Source of the DNA: an uncultured Eubacteriales bacterium
GTDB taxonomy: Bacteria; Bacillota; Clostridia; Oscillospirales; UMGS1783
Length of the DNA: 64,000 nt
Assembly (NCBI GenBank): GCA_934456365.1
Contig: CAKSHC010000009.1
Span: 18,979-82,978, forward strand
Direction of reading: 5' to 3'
Below the pieces are notes generated by a model. That model ran no database searches. It had not been told where the DNA came from and worked only from the letters and a program-made list of their open reading frames with translations. Made by a program: the position numbers and the translations under genes. Shown here piece after piece: positions 31,726 through 40,331 of the stretch. Within the stretch, counting starts at the first letter, position 1. Each line of letters starts with the position of its first letter.

Positions 31726-33739
31726 ATTCATCCTTCAGGCGCAGCCAGAGCGCCGATTCCGATAGATTTTTCTTTCCGCTGCTTTTGCAGACGAGGATCC
31801 GCAAATTTTCTTCGGTTTCCTCGAAGGAAACCATGCCGACCTCCCGCAGAACCCGGATCGAGAGCAGAAGCTTGGGGAGGTTGAAGTCCCGATCGAAGGA
31901 GCGGGCGATGCGGCGGGCCAGCACGTCGGGGAAGCAGACGATGGGTTCGCTGCTTTGAGGCGAGAGGCGGAGCAGGTAGCTATAGACCTCGATGATGTCG
32001 GTTTTTCCCGGGATGGCCTCGCGGGGCAAGGCGGCACGCTCGCCAAGAAGAAAGGCGGCTGTTTCCGATCGGAATTCCGCACTCAGACTGCCGGCTGCGG
32101 GGCGAAGATCCCGAACGATCCATTGAAGCTGCTCGCCGTTTTCGTCAACATTGTGATCGAGAGCAAAGAGAAGATCAACCCGGTCGCCCGCCGTGCAGCG
32201 CAGCTCGCGCACGCTTTTCCCAAAGGATCGGCCCTCAAAGACTCTTTCGCCGGCACGCAGAAAAAGCCGGAGATGACGGGGGTTGGCAAGAGGGAGGATA
32301 TCCTCCAAAACGATATTTTTCAACCAGAAAAGAGGCTGTGGATTTCCGTTTCCGTAGGGCTCCAGAACCCGCAGGGAGCGGGCAAGATCGAGATCGACCC
32401 GTTCGGGCGAAAGGACGATGGCGTCCGGCTCGCGGGTGGGCTGCGAGACGGGCTTCAGGCGTTCGGCGCGGGCCCGAAGGGCTTCCTGCAGGGCGGGGAA
32501 ATTTTCTTCCCGCACCGTGAATCCGGCTGCCAGCTCGTGCCCGCCGAAGTCACTCAGCAGAGCGGAGTTTTTCTGCAGGGCGGAATACATATCGAAGCCC
32601 TTGAGGCTGCGGCCGGAGCCGCGGCCGCAGCCCCCGGAGAAGGAAACAACGACACAGGGACAATGATAAATATCCATCAGCCGGGAAGCGATGATCCCGG
32701 GCATACCGGTGGGCCAGTCGTGCACACTCAGCATCAGAAAGGCAGGCTCGGGACCGGGGTCATTTTCCCGCACCCGGGCGAGAGCCTCCTTTAGACAAAC
32801 GCCCTCGGTTTTCTGACGCTCACGATTGAGCTGCGAAAGCTTATCGGCCAGGGGACGGGCCTCGGCGACGGATTCGGCAGTGAGCAGCCGGATGGCGAAA
32901 TCGCTCATTCCGGCGCGGCCGGCGGCATTGAGCCGGGGCGCGATGACGAAGCCGACGGCAGAGGCTGTGATGGGGCGGCGCAGATTGGCTCCGGCGGCGC
33001 GCAGAAGCAGGTCGATCCCGATTCGGCGGCTGCTCTGCATACGATCGAGGCCGCGGCGCACCAGGCAGCGATTTTCCTCCAAAAGGGGCATGGCGTCGGC
33101 CACGGTGCCGATGGCGGCAAGATCGCAATAGCGATCCAGCGCTTCCTCTTCCCTGCCCCGGCGACCCGCGAGGGCGCAGACGATTTTAAGGGCCACTCCT
33201 GCGCCGGAGAGGTCGGAGAAGGGATAGCCCTCTTTTTTCCATTTTGGGTTGATCACGGCATAGGCCAGCGGCAGCGCTTTGCGGCATTCGTGGTGATCGC
33301 TGATGATGATATCGCAGCCGCGGCGGGCATAGGGGGCCAGCTCGGCCTCGCCGAAGGAGATGCCGCAATCGACGGTGAGGATCAGGTCGGCCTGCGCGCG
33401 GCCTTCCCGCCAGAAGGCGCTGACCTCATTTGAGGCGGGGATGGCGCAGAAAGCGCGGGCGCCGCGCGAGCGCAGGTAGTCGAGCAGGATGGCGGTGGCT
33501 GTGATCCCGTCGGCGTCGGAATCGCCGACGATGAGGATGGATTCTTTTTCGGCGATCGCTTTTTCCACCCGGTCGCACACCTTTTCCATCTGATCGAAGA
33601 GAAAGGGATCGTAGAGAGGCTGGTCGGCGCTCAGAAAGGAGCGGGCGGCCTGCGGCGTTTTGATGTTGCGGCGGATGAGAATTTCGGCGACGATGGGATC
33701 CTGGCCGCAGGCGGCGGCCAAGCTCTGGCTGGGATTCAC
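31715..33739 (-). CDS. recJ: Single-stranded-DNA exonuclease RecJ
   Basis: A 674-residue 5'-3' single-strand exonuclease of recombination and mismatch repair. The DHH superfamily aspartates are in VGDSDADGITATAIL (D73, D75, D77; many have DYDADG), then VDCGIS, SDHHE, and the DHHA1 motif FGGHELAAGFTV. The C-terminus contains an extra domain. ATG at 33739 follows GGAGG. The first gene of the recJ-rel operon, with its own promoter. Confidence 0.96.
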   Translation of the reverse strand: MNPSQSLAAACGQDPIVAEILIRRNIKTPQAARSFLSADQPLYDPFLFDQMEKVCDRVEKAIAEKESILIVGDSDADGITATAILLDYLRSRGARAFCAIPASNEVSAFWREGRAQADLILTVDCGISFGEAELAPYARRGCDIIISDHHECRKALPLAYAVINPKWKKEGYPFSDLSGAGVALKIVCALAGRRGREEEALDRYCDLAAIGTVADAMPLLEENRCLVRRGLDRMQSSRRIGIDLLLRAAGANLRRPITASAVGFVIAPRLNAAGRAGMSDFAIRLLTAESVAEARPLADKLSQLNRERQKTEGVCLKEALARVRENDPGPEPAFLMLSVHDWPTGMPGIIASRLMDIYHCPCVVVSFSGGCGRGSGRSLKGFDMYSALQKNSALLSDFGGHELAAGFTVREENFPALQEALRARAERLKPVSQPTREPDAIVLSPERVDLDLARSLRVLEPYGNGNPQPLFWLKNIVLEDILPLANPRHLRLFLRAGERVFEGRSFGKSVRELRCTAGDRVDLLFALDHNVDENGEQLQWIVRDLRPAAGSLSAEFRSETAAFLLGERAALPREAIPGKTDIIEVYSYLLRLSPQSSEPIVCFPDVLARRIARSFDRDFNLPKLLLSIRVLREVGMVSFEETEENLRILVCKSSGKKNLSESALWLRLKDEYGL

Positions 33740-33781
33740 AGGAGGCCCTCCTTTCCGATCAAATAAAAATCATATTAAAAT

Positions 33782-33810
33782 ATAATATCACATTTTTTCT
33801 TTTGATTCAA
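33782..33810 (-). promoter_or_regulatory. Promoter of the recJ-rel-MBL-hemZ operon
   Basis: Minus strand TTGAAT (33805-33810), 17-base spacer, TATTAT (33782-33787), about 45 bases before the ATG. Confidence 0.65.
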
Positions 33811-33814
33811 CCCA

Positions 33815-33848
33815 AAAATCCGGCCTCCGCGGAGGCCGGATTTTTTCA
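33815..33848 (-). terminator. Terminator of the sigma/anti-sigma gene
   Basis: Perfect 14-base arms (33815-33828 and 33831-33844), A-rich and T-rich flanks. Confidence 0.85.
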
Positions 33849-34964
33849 GGAAACGAATCCGCCGAGGGCGGCGAGCAGACCCGCCCGGTCGGTGAGAAGG
33901 AGCGTTTTCCCGTCGGCGAGCAGGACGGTATAATCCTCGTTGACGGTGAGCTTTCTTTCCTCGCTCCCGTGGAGCTGGAGGGCGGTGCGGTAGGCTTCCT
34001 TGCCTTCGGTTTTTTTCACCGAAAGGAGGTAGGCCTTCAGTACGGCGAGGGCTTCGGGGGAATCGGTTTTATAATACGTTCCGTCGAGGGCGATCTCGGC
34101 GGAGGTGATCCCGGCGAAGGTTTCCTCCACGGTGGAGGGACCTTTGTTGCTGCCGCCGCGGATCAGGCTGACGATCCCGCCGCTCAGAACGAGGATCAGC
34201 AAGGCGGCGATGGCGCCCCAGGTGCGCAGGTTGCGTTTCTTTTCCAGATTGCGGGCGATCTGGAGCCTTTTATCCTCATGGGCAAAAGCGTCGGGGGTAT
34301 CGTCGACCTCCCTTTGGACGCGCTCGACGACCCGGTCGGACAGCGAGGCGGGGATGGAGGGACGGTAGAGGGGCTGCTCCCAGGAGGCGAGGGCGGCGGC
34401 ATAGGCCGCGCACGCCGGGCACTCCTCGCAATGGGCCTCCCAGCCCATGGCGTCCAGCCGGGGCAGGGCATGGGAGAGGGCGGCATGGGCCAGCGGCTTC
34501 CACTTTTCCTCGCAGGGGGCGGGGAGATTCGGGGTGAGCCGTTCGCGGGCGGCGCAGAGGGCGCGGGAGAGGGCCTCATCGTCGAGGCCGAGGCGGGCGG
34601 CGGCTTCTTCCTGGGAAAGCCCGTAGAGGTCGCAGAGAAGGAGGGAATTTTTCTCCTTTCCTTCGGGCAGCGAGGCGGCGCGGAGCACGGGGAGGCGGGC
34701 TTTCAGGCTTTCCTTTTGGGCGCCGGGCAGGGATTCGATGAGGGCGCGGAAGAGGTAGCGGAAGTAACCGGTTTCCTCCGAGATGTTTCCGATGTAGAGG
34801 TAGGCGCGCAAAAAGGCGTTTTCCAGAATGGATGCGGTTTCTCCTGCGCTCAGGCCGGATTCGCAAAACAGGCCGAAGAGCGGATTTTCATAGGCGCGAA
34901 TCAGATCGCCATAGGCGCGGGAATTGCCGGCGCGCACCCGTTTGACAGTTTCCAGATCGCTCAA
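33846..34964 (-). CDS. ECF-sigma-like protein fused to zinc-finger membrane anti-sigma
   Basis: A 372-residue protein. Residues about 10-80 resemble sigma region 2 (AYENPLFGLFCESGLSAGETASILENAFLRAYLYIG), 105-145 region 4 (LLLCDLYGLSQEEAAARLGLDDEALSRAL). Near residue 180 is the anti-sigma zinc motif HCEECPAC (H-x3-C-x2-C), then a single membrane segment (LRTWGAIAALLILVLSGGIV) and an outside domain. The TTG at 34964 has GGAGGAG upstream and overlaps the dus stop as TTGA. Region 2 and 4 are degenerate, so it may act as a sensor rather than a true sigma factor. Confidence 0.75.
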   Translation of the reverse strand: MSDLETVKRVRAGNSRAYGDLIRAYENPLFGLFCESGLSAGETASILENAFLRAYLYIGNISEETGYFRYLFRALIESLPGAQKESLKARLPVLRAASLPEGKEKNSLLLCDLYGLSQEEAAARLGLDDEALSRALCAARERLTPNLPAPCEEKWKPLAHAALSHALPRLDAMGWEAHCEECPACAAYAAALASWEQPLYRPSIPASLSDRVVERVQREVDDTPDAFAHEDKRLQIARNLEKKRNLRTWGAIAALLILVLSGGIVSLIRGGSNKGPSTVEETFAGITSAEIALDGTYYKTDSPEALAVLKAYLLSVKKTEGKEAYRTALQLHGSEERKLTVNEDYTVLLADGKTLLLTDRAGLLAALGGFVS

Positions 34965-35911
34965 AAGATCTCCTCCTCGCAATACACGCGCCCCACGCGG
35001 GGCAGCAGCAGATTTTCCAATGCCTGATAGGTGCTGACCCGTGTGCAGGCGCCGCGCAGGGCGGCGGCGTCCGGGAAGCCTTTGAGGTACCAGCCGGAGA
35101 ATTTCCGGCTTTCGCACATGCCGAGGCGTTCGCCGTCCTGCTCGCACAAAAGGCGGGCATGATAGAGGGCGGCGCAGAGCCGGCGGTCGGTTGTGATCTC
35201 CTCTTCCGTTCCGCGCAGGCGGCGGAAGATCCAGGGATCGCCGAGGGCGGCGCGGCCGATCATCAGGGCGTTTGCGCCGGTTTCGGCGGCAAGCCGGGCC
35301 GATTCGGGAGAAACGACGTCGCCGCTGAGGGCGACGGGGATTTTCACCGCTTCGCAGAGGGCTTTGACCTGGCTCCAATCGGCTTTTCCGGCATATTGCT
35401 GGCGCACGGTGCGGGGATGGAGGGTGAGCCCCCGGGCGCCGCACTGCTCCATTCTTTTTCCGAATTCGACGGCGCAGAGGTGCTCCTCATCCCAGCCCGA
35501 GCGGAACTTGACCCGTACCGGCACCGGCACGGCCCGCGCGACGGCCTCGACGATCCGGCCGGCGAGATCGATATTTTTCATCAAAGCTCCCCCGTCGCCC
35601 CCGCCGGTGACCTTCGGCATGGGGCAGCCCATATTGATGTCGATCCCCTCGGGCCCGCCCTCCAGGCACATCCGGGCGGCCTCGGCCATAACGGAGGGGT
35701 CGTTGCCGAAGATCTGGATATAGATCGGGCGCTCCTGCGGGGTGAAGAAAAGCAGGCGGCGGGTTTTGGCGTCGCGGTAGGTCAGGGCGCGGGAGCTGAC
35801 CATTTCGGAAAAGACGAGATCCGCCCCGCAGCGGCGGGCGATGCGGCGAAAGACGCTGTCGGTCACGCCGGCCAGGGGGGCGAGATACAGAGGCAGAGAA
35901 AACGCTTCCAT
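34961..35911 (-). CDS. dus: tRNA-dihydrouridine synthase
   Basis: A 316-residue FMN enzyme that reduces uridines in tRNA. Motifs: LYLAPLAGVTDSVFRRI, SEMVSSRAL, IDINMGCPMPKVTGGGDGGALM (catalytic Cys in GCP), RVKFRSGWD and LHPRTVRQQYAGKADW, LSGDVVSPESAR, IGRAALGDPWIF. Closest to the DusB type; ends coupled to the sigma-like gene. Confidence 0.94.
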   Translation of the reverse strand: MEAFSLPLYLAPLAGVTDSVFRRIARRCGADLVFSEMVSSRALTYRDAKTRRLLFFTPQERPIYIQIFGNDPSVMAEAARMCLEGGPEGIDINMGCPMPKVTGGGDGGALMKNIDLAGRIVEAVARAVPVPVRVKFRSGWDEEHLCAVEFGKRMEQCGARGLTLHPRTVRQQYAGKADWSQVKALCEAVKIPVALSGDVVSPESARLAAETGANALMIGRAALGDPWIFRRLRGTEEEITTDRRLCAALYHARLLCEQDGERLGMCESRKFSGWYLKGFPDAAALRGACTRVSTYQALENLLLPRVGRVYCEEEIF

Positions 35912-35934
35912 GATACACTTCCTTTAATAAAAAA

Positions 35935-35963
35935 AGTATACCAAAATTCGGGGGTTTCGTCAA
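35935..35963 (-). promoter_or_regulatory. Promoter of dus
   Basis: Minus strand TTGACG (35958-35963), 17-base spacer, TATACT (35935-35940), overlapping the 3' end of the small conserved gene. Confidence 0.7.
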
Positions 35964-36175
35964 TGCTTGGGACGGAAACGGCCGAAAAGCCAGGAGCGCC
36001 GGGGGCGGGCCGGGCGCACGGGGCAGCCGGACACGCGCTCGCACTCGTCGAGCAGGTCGCGCACCGAAACCGGCTCATGGGATACGGGGACACGGACGAA
36101 GAACACGGCCTGTTCGAAATAGGCGCTTTCCTTCGGTTCGACGACAACGACCTGTCTTTGGACTCCACGGATCAT
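35960..36175 (-). CDS. Small conserved protein, often labelled translation initiation factor 2-like
   Basis: A 71-residue protein, MIRGVQRQVVVVEP start and AYFEQAVFFVRVP; similar small proteins in Clostridia are labelled translation initiation factor 2-like on weak grounds. The ATG at 36175 follows AAGGGAGGG. The C-terminus is basic and Pro rich. Upstream it is divergent from ddl. True function unknown. Confidence 0.65.
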   Translation of the reverse strand: MIRGVQRQVVVVEPKESAYFEQAVFFVRVPVSHEPVSVRDLLDECERVSGCPVRPARPRRSWLFGRFRPKH

Positions 36176-36249
36176 AAGAGACCCTCCCTTCTGAGGCAAG
36201 GCTTGACCTTTTTGCCGGGTTTTATGCGGCGGGGGTTTCTTTTTTTGGG

Positions 36250-36278
36250 TTGCATTATTGGTTGGGATACGCTATACT
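36250..36278 (+). promoter_or_regulatory. Promoter of the ddl-murI-DUF1934-argS operon
   Basis: TTGCAT (36250-36255), 17-base spacer, TATACT (36273-36278), about 48 bases before the ddl ATG. Confidence 0.75.
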
Positions 36279-36326
36279 ATATCAATATGGGGCATTACCC
36301 GAGCATCCGGAATCGGAGGGTTTTTG

Positions 36327-37379
36327 ATGAGAAACGTGTTGGTTTTATTCGGGGGCGTTTCCCCCGAGCACGAGGTGTCGCTTCGGTCGGCGGCCTCGGT
36401 GCTTTCCCAGATCGACCGGACCCGCAACGCGGTGACGACTGTGGGGATCACCAAGGACGGTCGGTGGCTATACACCGCGGCCGACTGCGCGGCGATCGAA
36501 GACGGAAGCTGGGAGAAGCAGCCCGGCCTTCCGGCCATGCTTTCCTGCGACCGCAGCGATCGGGGGCTTTATCTTTTTGAAAACGGCAGGACGCGCCGGG
36601 TGCCGGTGGATGTGGTTTTGCCGATGCTGCACGGAGAAAACGGCGAAGACGGGCGGTTGCAGGGGCTCTTTGAGCTAGCCGGGCTGCCCTTTGTGGGGCC
36701 GGGGATGCGGGCGAGCGTGTGCGCGATGGATAAGGCGCTGACCAAGGTGGTTCTGGCGGCGGCGGGGATCCGGCAGGCGGATTATCTGGTGATGCGCCGC
36801 ACGATGGACCGGGAACGGATCGTGGCGCAGGTGGAGAGCCGGTTTTGCTATCCCGTGTTTGTCAAGCCCTGCGGGACGGGGTCTTCGTGCGGGGTATCGA
36901 AGGCGAAAAACCGCAGTGAGCTCTTAAACGCGCTTCAGCTGGCCTTTCAATACGACGAAAAGCTTTTGGTGGAGGAATTCATCGAGGGGCGGGAGATCGA
37001 GGTGGCCGTTTTGGGAGACCGGGACGGGGTTTACGCCTCCTGCCCGGGCGAGATCTGCTCGGGGGTGGAATTCTACGACTACGAGGCAAAATACCTGACC
37101 AACACCTCGACCTGCCACATTCCGGCCGAGCTGCCGGCCGAGGTGGCGCAGGACATTCGGGAAACGGCCTGCCGGGTGTTTGAAGCGCTGGAATGCAAGG
37201 GACATTCGCGGGTGGACTTTTTCGTGCTGCCCGACGGCTCCTTTTTGCTCAACGAGGTCAACACCCTGCCGGGCTTTACGAGCATCAGCATGTATCCCAA
37301 GCTGATGATGTATGCGCAGAATCTGACCTATCCCGAGCTGATCGAAAAGCTGCTCGAGAGCGCGGAGGAAACGAAATGA
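36327..37379 (+). CDS. ddl: D-alanine--D-alanine ligase
   Basis: A 350-residue ATP-grasp ligase making D-Ala-D-Ala for peptidoglycan. Motifs: VLFGGVSPEHEVSL, LPMLHGENGEDG, VKPCGTGSSCGVSKAKNRSE, LVEEFIEGREIEVAVLGD, and FLLNEVNTLPGFTSISMYPKL. In the subunit specificity region there is no clear evidence for D-lactate or D-Ser preference. The ATG at 36327 follows CGGAGGG; overlaps murI as ATGA. Confidence 0.95.
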   Translation: MRNVLVLFGGVSPEHEVSLRSAASVLSQIDRTRNAVTTVGITKDGRWLYTAADCAAIEDGSWEKQPGLPAMLSCDRSDRGLYLFENGRTRRVPVDVVLPMLHGENGEDGRLQGLFELAGLPFVGPGMRASVCAMDKALTKVVLAAAGIRQADYLVMRRTMDRERIVAQVESRFCYPVFVKPCGTGSSCGVSKAKNRSELLNALQLAFQYDEKLLVEEFIEGREIEVAVLGDRDGVYASCPGEICSGVEFYDYEAKYLTNTSTCHIPAELPAEVAQDIRETACRVFEALECKGHSRVDFFVLPDGSFLLNEVNTLPGFTSISMYPKLMMYAQNLTYPELIEKLLESAEETK

Positions 37380-38170
37380 CAAAGCAGCGCAAGCGGCCGA
37401 TCGGGGTGTTTGATTCCGGCCTGGGCGGACTGACGGCAGTGCGGGCGCTGCGGGAGGTTTTGCCGCGGGAGGATCTCGTGTATCTCGGCGACACGGGGCG
37501 GGTGCCCTACGGCACGCGCAGCGAATCGACCATCCGGCAATACGCTGCCGAGGATCTGGCTTTTTTGGATCGCTTTGAGGTGAAGGCCGTTTTGGTGGCC
37601 TGCGGGACGGTTTCCTCGGTGGCTTTGGACGCGATGGAAAAGCGGCCCGGCTGCCCGGTTTACGGGGTGGTGGATCCGGCGGTGCAGGCCGCTTTGGCAG
37701 CCACGAAAAGCGGGCGGATCGGGGTGCTGGGCACGCCGGCTTCGATCCGGGCGGGCGCTTACGAGCGCAAGCTGCGCGCCGGCGGGGCGGAGGTTTTTCC
37801 GATGGCCTGCACTCTTTTTGTGCCGTTGGTGGAGGCCGGGCACATTGGGCGGCAGGACCCGATCCTAAAGCTGGCGGCCGAGGAATATCTGGAGCCCCTG
37901 CGCCGGGCGCGGGTGGACACCCTGATCCTGGGCTGCACTCACTATCCCCTGATCGCCGAAACGATCGCCGATCTTTGCCCGGGCGTTTGTCTGATCGATT
38001 CGGGCCGGGAGGCGGCGCGGGCGCTGGCGGCGACTCTTCCCGAGCGGGAAGAGCAGGGCGAGGGCGCATGCCGGTTTTATGTGACCGACACGGTGGAGAA
38101 TTTTTCGAGGATCGGCTCGATGTTTTTGCAGAGCCCTATTGGAGATCGGGTGGAAAGGGTGGTTTTATGA
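37376..38170 (+). CDS. murI: Glutamate racemase
   Basis: A 264-residue cofactor-independent racemase giving D-glutamate for cell wall. Motifs: IGVFDSGLGGLTAVRAL, YLGDTGRVPYGTRS, VACGTVSS with the first catalytic Cys, and LILGCTHYPLI with the second. Coupled to ddl (ATGA) and to the next gene (ATGA). Confidence 0.94.
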   Translation: MTKQRKRPIGVFDSGLGGLTAVRALREVLPREDLVYLGDTGRVPYGTRSESTIRQYAAEDLAFLDRFEVKAVLVACGTVSSVALDAMEKRPGCPVYGVVDPAVQAALAATKSGRIGVLGTPASIRAGAYERKLRAGGAEVFPMACTLFVPLVEAGHIGRQDPILKLAAEEYLEPLRRARVDTLILGCTHYPLIAETIADLCPGVCLIDSGREAARALAATLPEREEQGEGACRFYVTDTVENFSRIGSMFLQSPIGDRVERVVL

Positions 38171-38613
38171 GCGGACGAAAGGTAATCCTTTCTCTGACCG
38201 GGACCCAATCGAGCGGGCCGGAGCAGGAACGGATCGAGGTTTTATGCGAGGCGGATATGCGCCAGGACGGTTCGGTGACCGAGCTGGTCTACGACGAGCC
38301 GGATGAAACGGGGCTGGAAGAAACGGTGACGACCATCCGAGCCGAGGGCGACAAGACTGTGAGCATCACCCGCACGGGCAAGCACTCCTCCCAGCTTTTT
38401 CTGGAGAAGGGGAAGCGGCACCTCAATCATTACGAAACGGGATACGGGCCGATCGTGATGGGGATCCACACCTCCTCCATCCGCAACACCCTTTCCCCGC
38501 TCGGCGGAATTTTGCAGGCGGAATATACACTGGAAATGAATCATTCGCTTGTCAGCAACAATCGGTTCGTTTTGAAAATAGTGGAGGTTAAACATGCAGA
38601 CCATCAATCCTAA
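38167..38613 (+). CDS. DUF1934 beta-barrel protein
   Basis: A 148-residue protein of the DUF1934 family (YwiB-like), with the calycin-like segments VILSLTGTQ, TVSITRTGKHSSQLFLEKGKRHLNHYETGYGPIVMGI and LGGILQAEYTLEMN. Usually encoded just before argS in Firmicutes. It overlaps argS by twenty bases. Molecular function unknown. Confidence 0.88.
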   Translation: MSGRKVILSLTGTQSSGPEQERIEVLCEADMRQDGSVTELVYDEPDETGLEETVTTIRAEGDKTVSITRTGKHSSQLFLEKGKRHLNHYETGYGPIVMGIHTSSIRNTLSPLGGILQAEYTLEMNHSLVSNNRFVLKIVEVKHADHQS

Positions 38614-40291
38614 GCAGAAAATCGTTTCTTCGCTGCGCTCGATTCTGGAAGACGCGGCGCGCCGGGCCATGGCGGACGGCACTCTGCCGCAGGCCGAGCT
38701 GCCGGCCTATTCGATCGAAACTCCGAAGGACCCGAACCACGGCGATCTTTCGGCCAATCTGGCCATGGTGGGGGCGCGCGCTTTCCGCTGCGCGCCGCGG
38801 GCGGTGGCCGAGGCGCTTACGGCGCATATCGACCTCAAGGATTCGTTTTTCACCCGCTGCGAGATTGCCGGGCCGGGCTTTCTGAATTTCTTCCTTTCCG
38901 ATGAGGAGATCGCTCCCCTGACCATCCAATCGATTTTGGCGGCGGGCAAGGACTACGGGCGCACGCAGGTGGAAAATCCGCAGAAAATCATGGTGGAATT
39001 CGTCAGCGCCAACCCGACCGGGCCGATGCACATCGGCAACGCGCGCGGCGGGGTGATCGGCGACTGTCTGGCGGCCTGTCTGGACGCCTGCGGCGAGCAG
39101 GTGACGCGGGAATTCTATATCAACGACGCCGGAAACCAGGTGGAGCGCTTTGCGCTTTCTCTTCTGGCGCGCTACCGCGAGGTGTGCGGCGACGAGACGG
39201 CGCAGGTGCCGGAGGACGGGTATCACGGAGAGGACGTTCTGATTCTGGCGCGCGCCTTCCATGACGAGCACTTCGCGCAGTACGGCAGCGAGGTGACGCC
39301 CGAGCTGAAGGAGGCGCTGACGGCCTTCGGGCTGGCGCGCAACATTGCCGCCATGCAGAAGCACCTGGGGCGCTTTGGCGTGGAATACGACGTTTGGTTC
39401 AAAGAGAGCAGCCTGCATGCGGGGGTGGAGCTTTCCGAAACGATGGATCTGCTCAAGGCCTCGGGCCACACCTACGAGAGCGAGGGGGCTCTTTGGCTCC
39501 GGACGACCGATTTCGGCTGCGAGAAGGACGATGTGCTGATTCGTTCGAACGGGTTTTACACCTATTTTGCGGTGGACATTGCTTATCACCGCAACAAGTT
39601 TCTGGTGCGCGGGTTTGACCGGGTCATCAACGTGTGGGGGGCGGATCACCACGGGCATGTGGCGCGGCTTAAGGCGGCGCTTTCCTCGCTGGGGATTGAT
39701 CCCGAGCGGCTGCATGTGGTGCTGATGCAGATGGTGCGGCTGATGCGCGACGGGGAGCAGGTGAAGGTTTCCAAGCGTTCGGGCAAGTCGATCACCCTGA
39801 TCGATCTTTTGGACGAGATGCCTTTGGATTCGGCGCGGTTTTTCTTCAATCTGCGCTCGCCGGACAGCCATTTTGATGTGGATCTGGATCTGGCGGTTTC
39901 CAACACCTCGCAGAACCCGGTTTACTATGTGCAGTACGCGCACGCGCGCATTTGCAGTGTGCTTTCTCTGATGCAGAGCGAGGGGATCGACAGTTCTCCC
40001 GAAGGAGCGGACGCGGCTCTTCTGAAAACGCCTGCCGAGCATGCGCTGATCCTGCTTTTGGCCGATCTGCCCGAGGTGATCCGGGAGGCGGCGGCGACCT
40101 ACGATCCTTCCCAGCTGACCCGCTATTCCATCGCGCTGGCCACGGCCTTCCACAAGTTCTACACCGAATGCCGGGTGCGCGACGCCGAGCCGGAGCTGCG
40201 CCGGGCGCGGATCGCGCTTTTACATGCAACAAGGCAGACGCTGGCCAACACCTGCGCACTGCTTGGGATTTCGGCTCCCGAAAAGATGTGA
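38594..40291 (+). CDS. argS: Arginine--tRNA ligase
   Basis: A 565-residue class I synthetase. HIGH motif in SANPTGPMHIGNARGG, KMSKS motif as KVSKRSGKS; DALR-type anticodon domain at the C-terminus (HALILLLADLPEVIREAA ... FHKFYTECRV). The ATG at 38594 has GGAGG upstream within the DUF1934 gene. Last gene of the operon, followed by a strong terminator. Confidence 0.97.
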   Translation: MQTINPKQKIVSSLRSILEDAARRAMADGTLPQAELPAYSIETPKDPNHGDLSANLAMVGARAFRCAPRAVAEALTAHIDLKDSFFTRCEIAGPGFLNFFLSDEEIAPLTIQSILAAGKDYGRTQVENPQKIMVEFVSANPTGPMHIGNARGGVIGDCLAACLDACGEQVTREFYINDAGNQVERFALSLLARYREVCGDETAQVPEDGYHGEDVLILARAFHDEHFAQYGSEVTPELKEALTAFGLARNIAAMQKHLGRFGVEYDVWFKESSLHAGVELSETMDLLKASGHTYESEGALWLRTTDFGCEKDDVLIRSNGFYTYFAVDIAYHRNKFLVRGFDRVINVWGADHHGHVARLKAALSSLGIDPERLHVVLMQMVRLMRDGEQVKVSKRSGKSITLIDLLDEMPLDSARFFFNLRSPDSHFDVDLDLAVSNTSQNPVYYVQYAHARICSVLSLMQSEGIDSSPEGADAALLKTPAEHALILLLADLPEVIREAAATYDPSQLTRYSIALATAFHKFYTECRVRDAEPELRRARIALLHATRQTLANTCALLGISAPEKM

Positions 40292-40295
40292 GAAA

Positions 40296-40331
40296 AAACC
40301 GGCAAGGCCTCAGGCCTTGCCGGTTTCTTTT
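40296..40331. terminator. Bidirectional terminator between argS and lacI-type gene
   Basis: Perfect 15-base arms (40296-40310 and 40312-40326) with T-tract TTTCTTTTT on plus strand. Confidence 0.88.
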
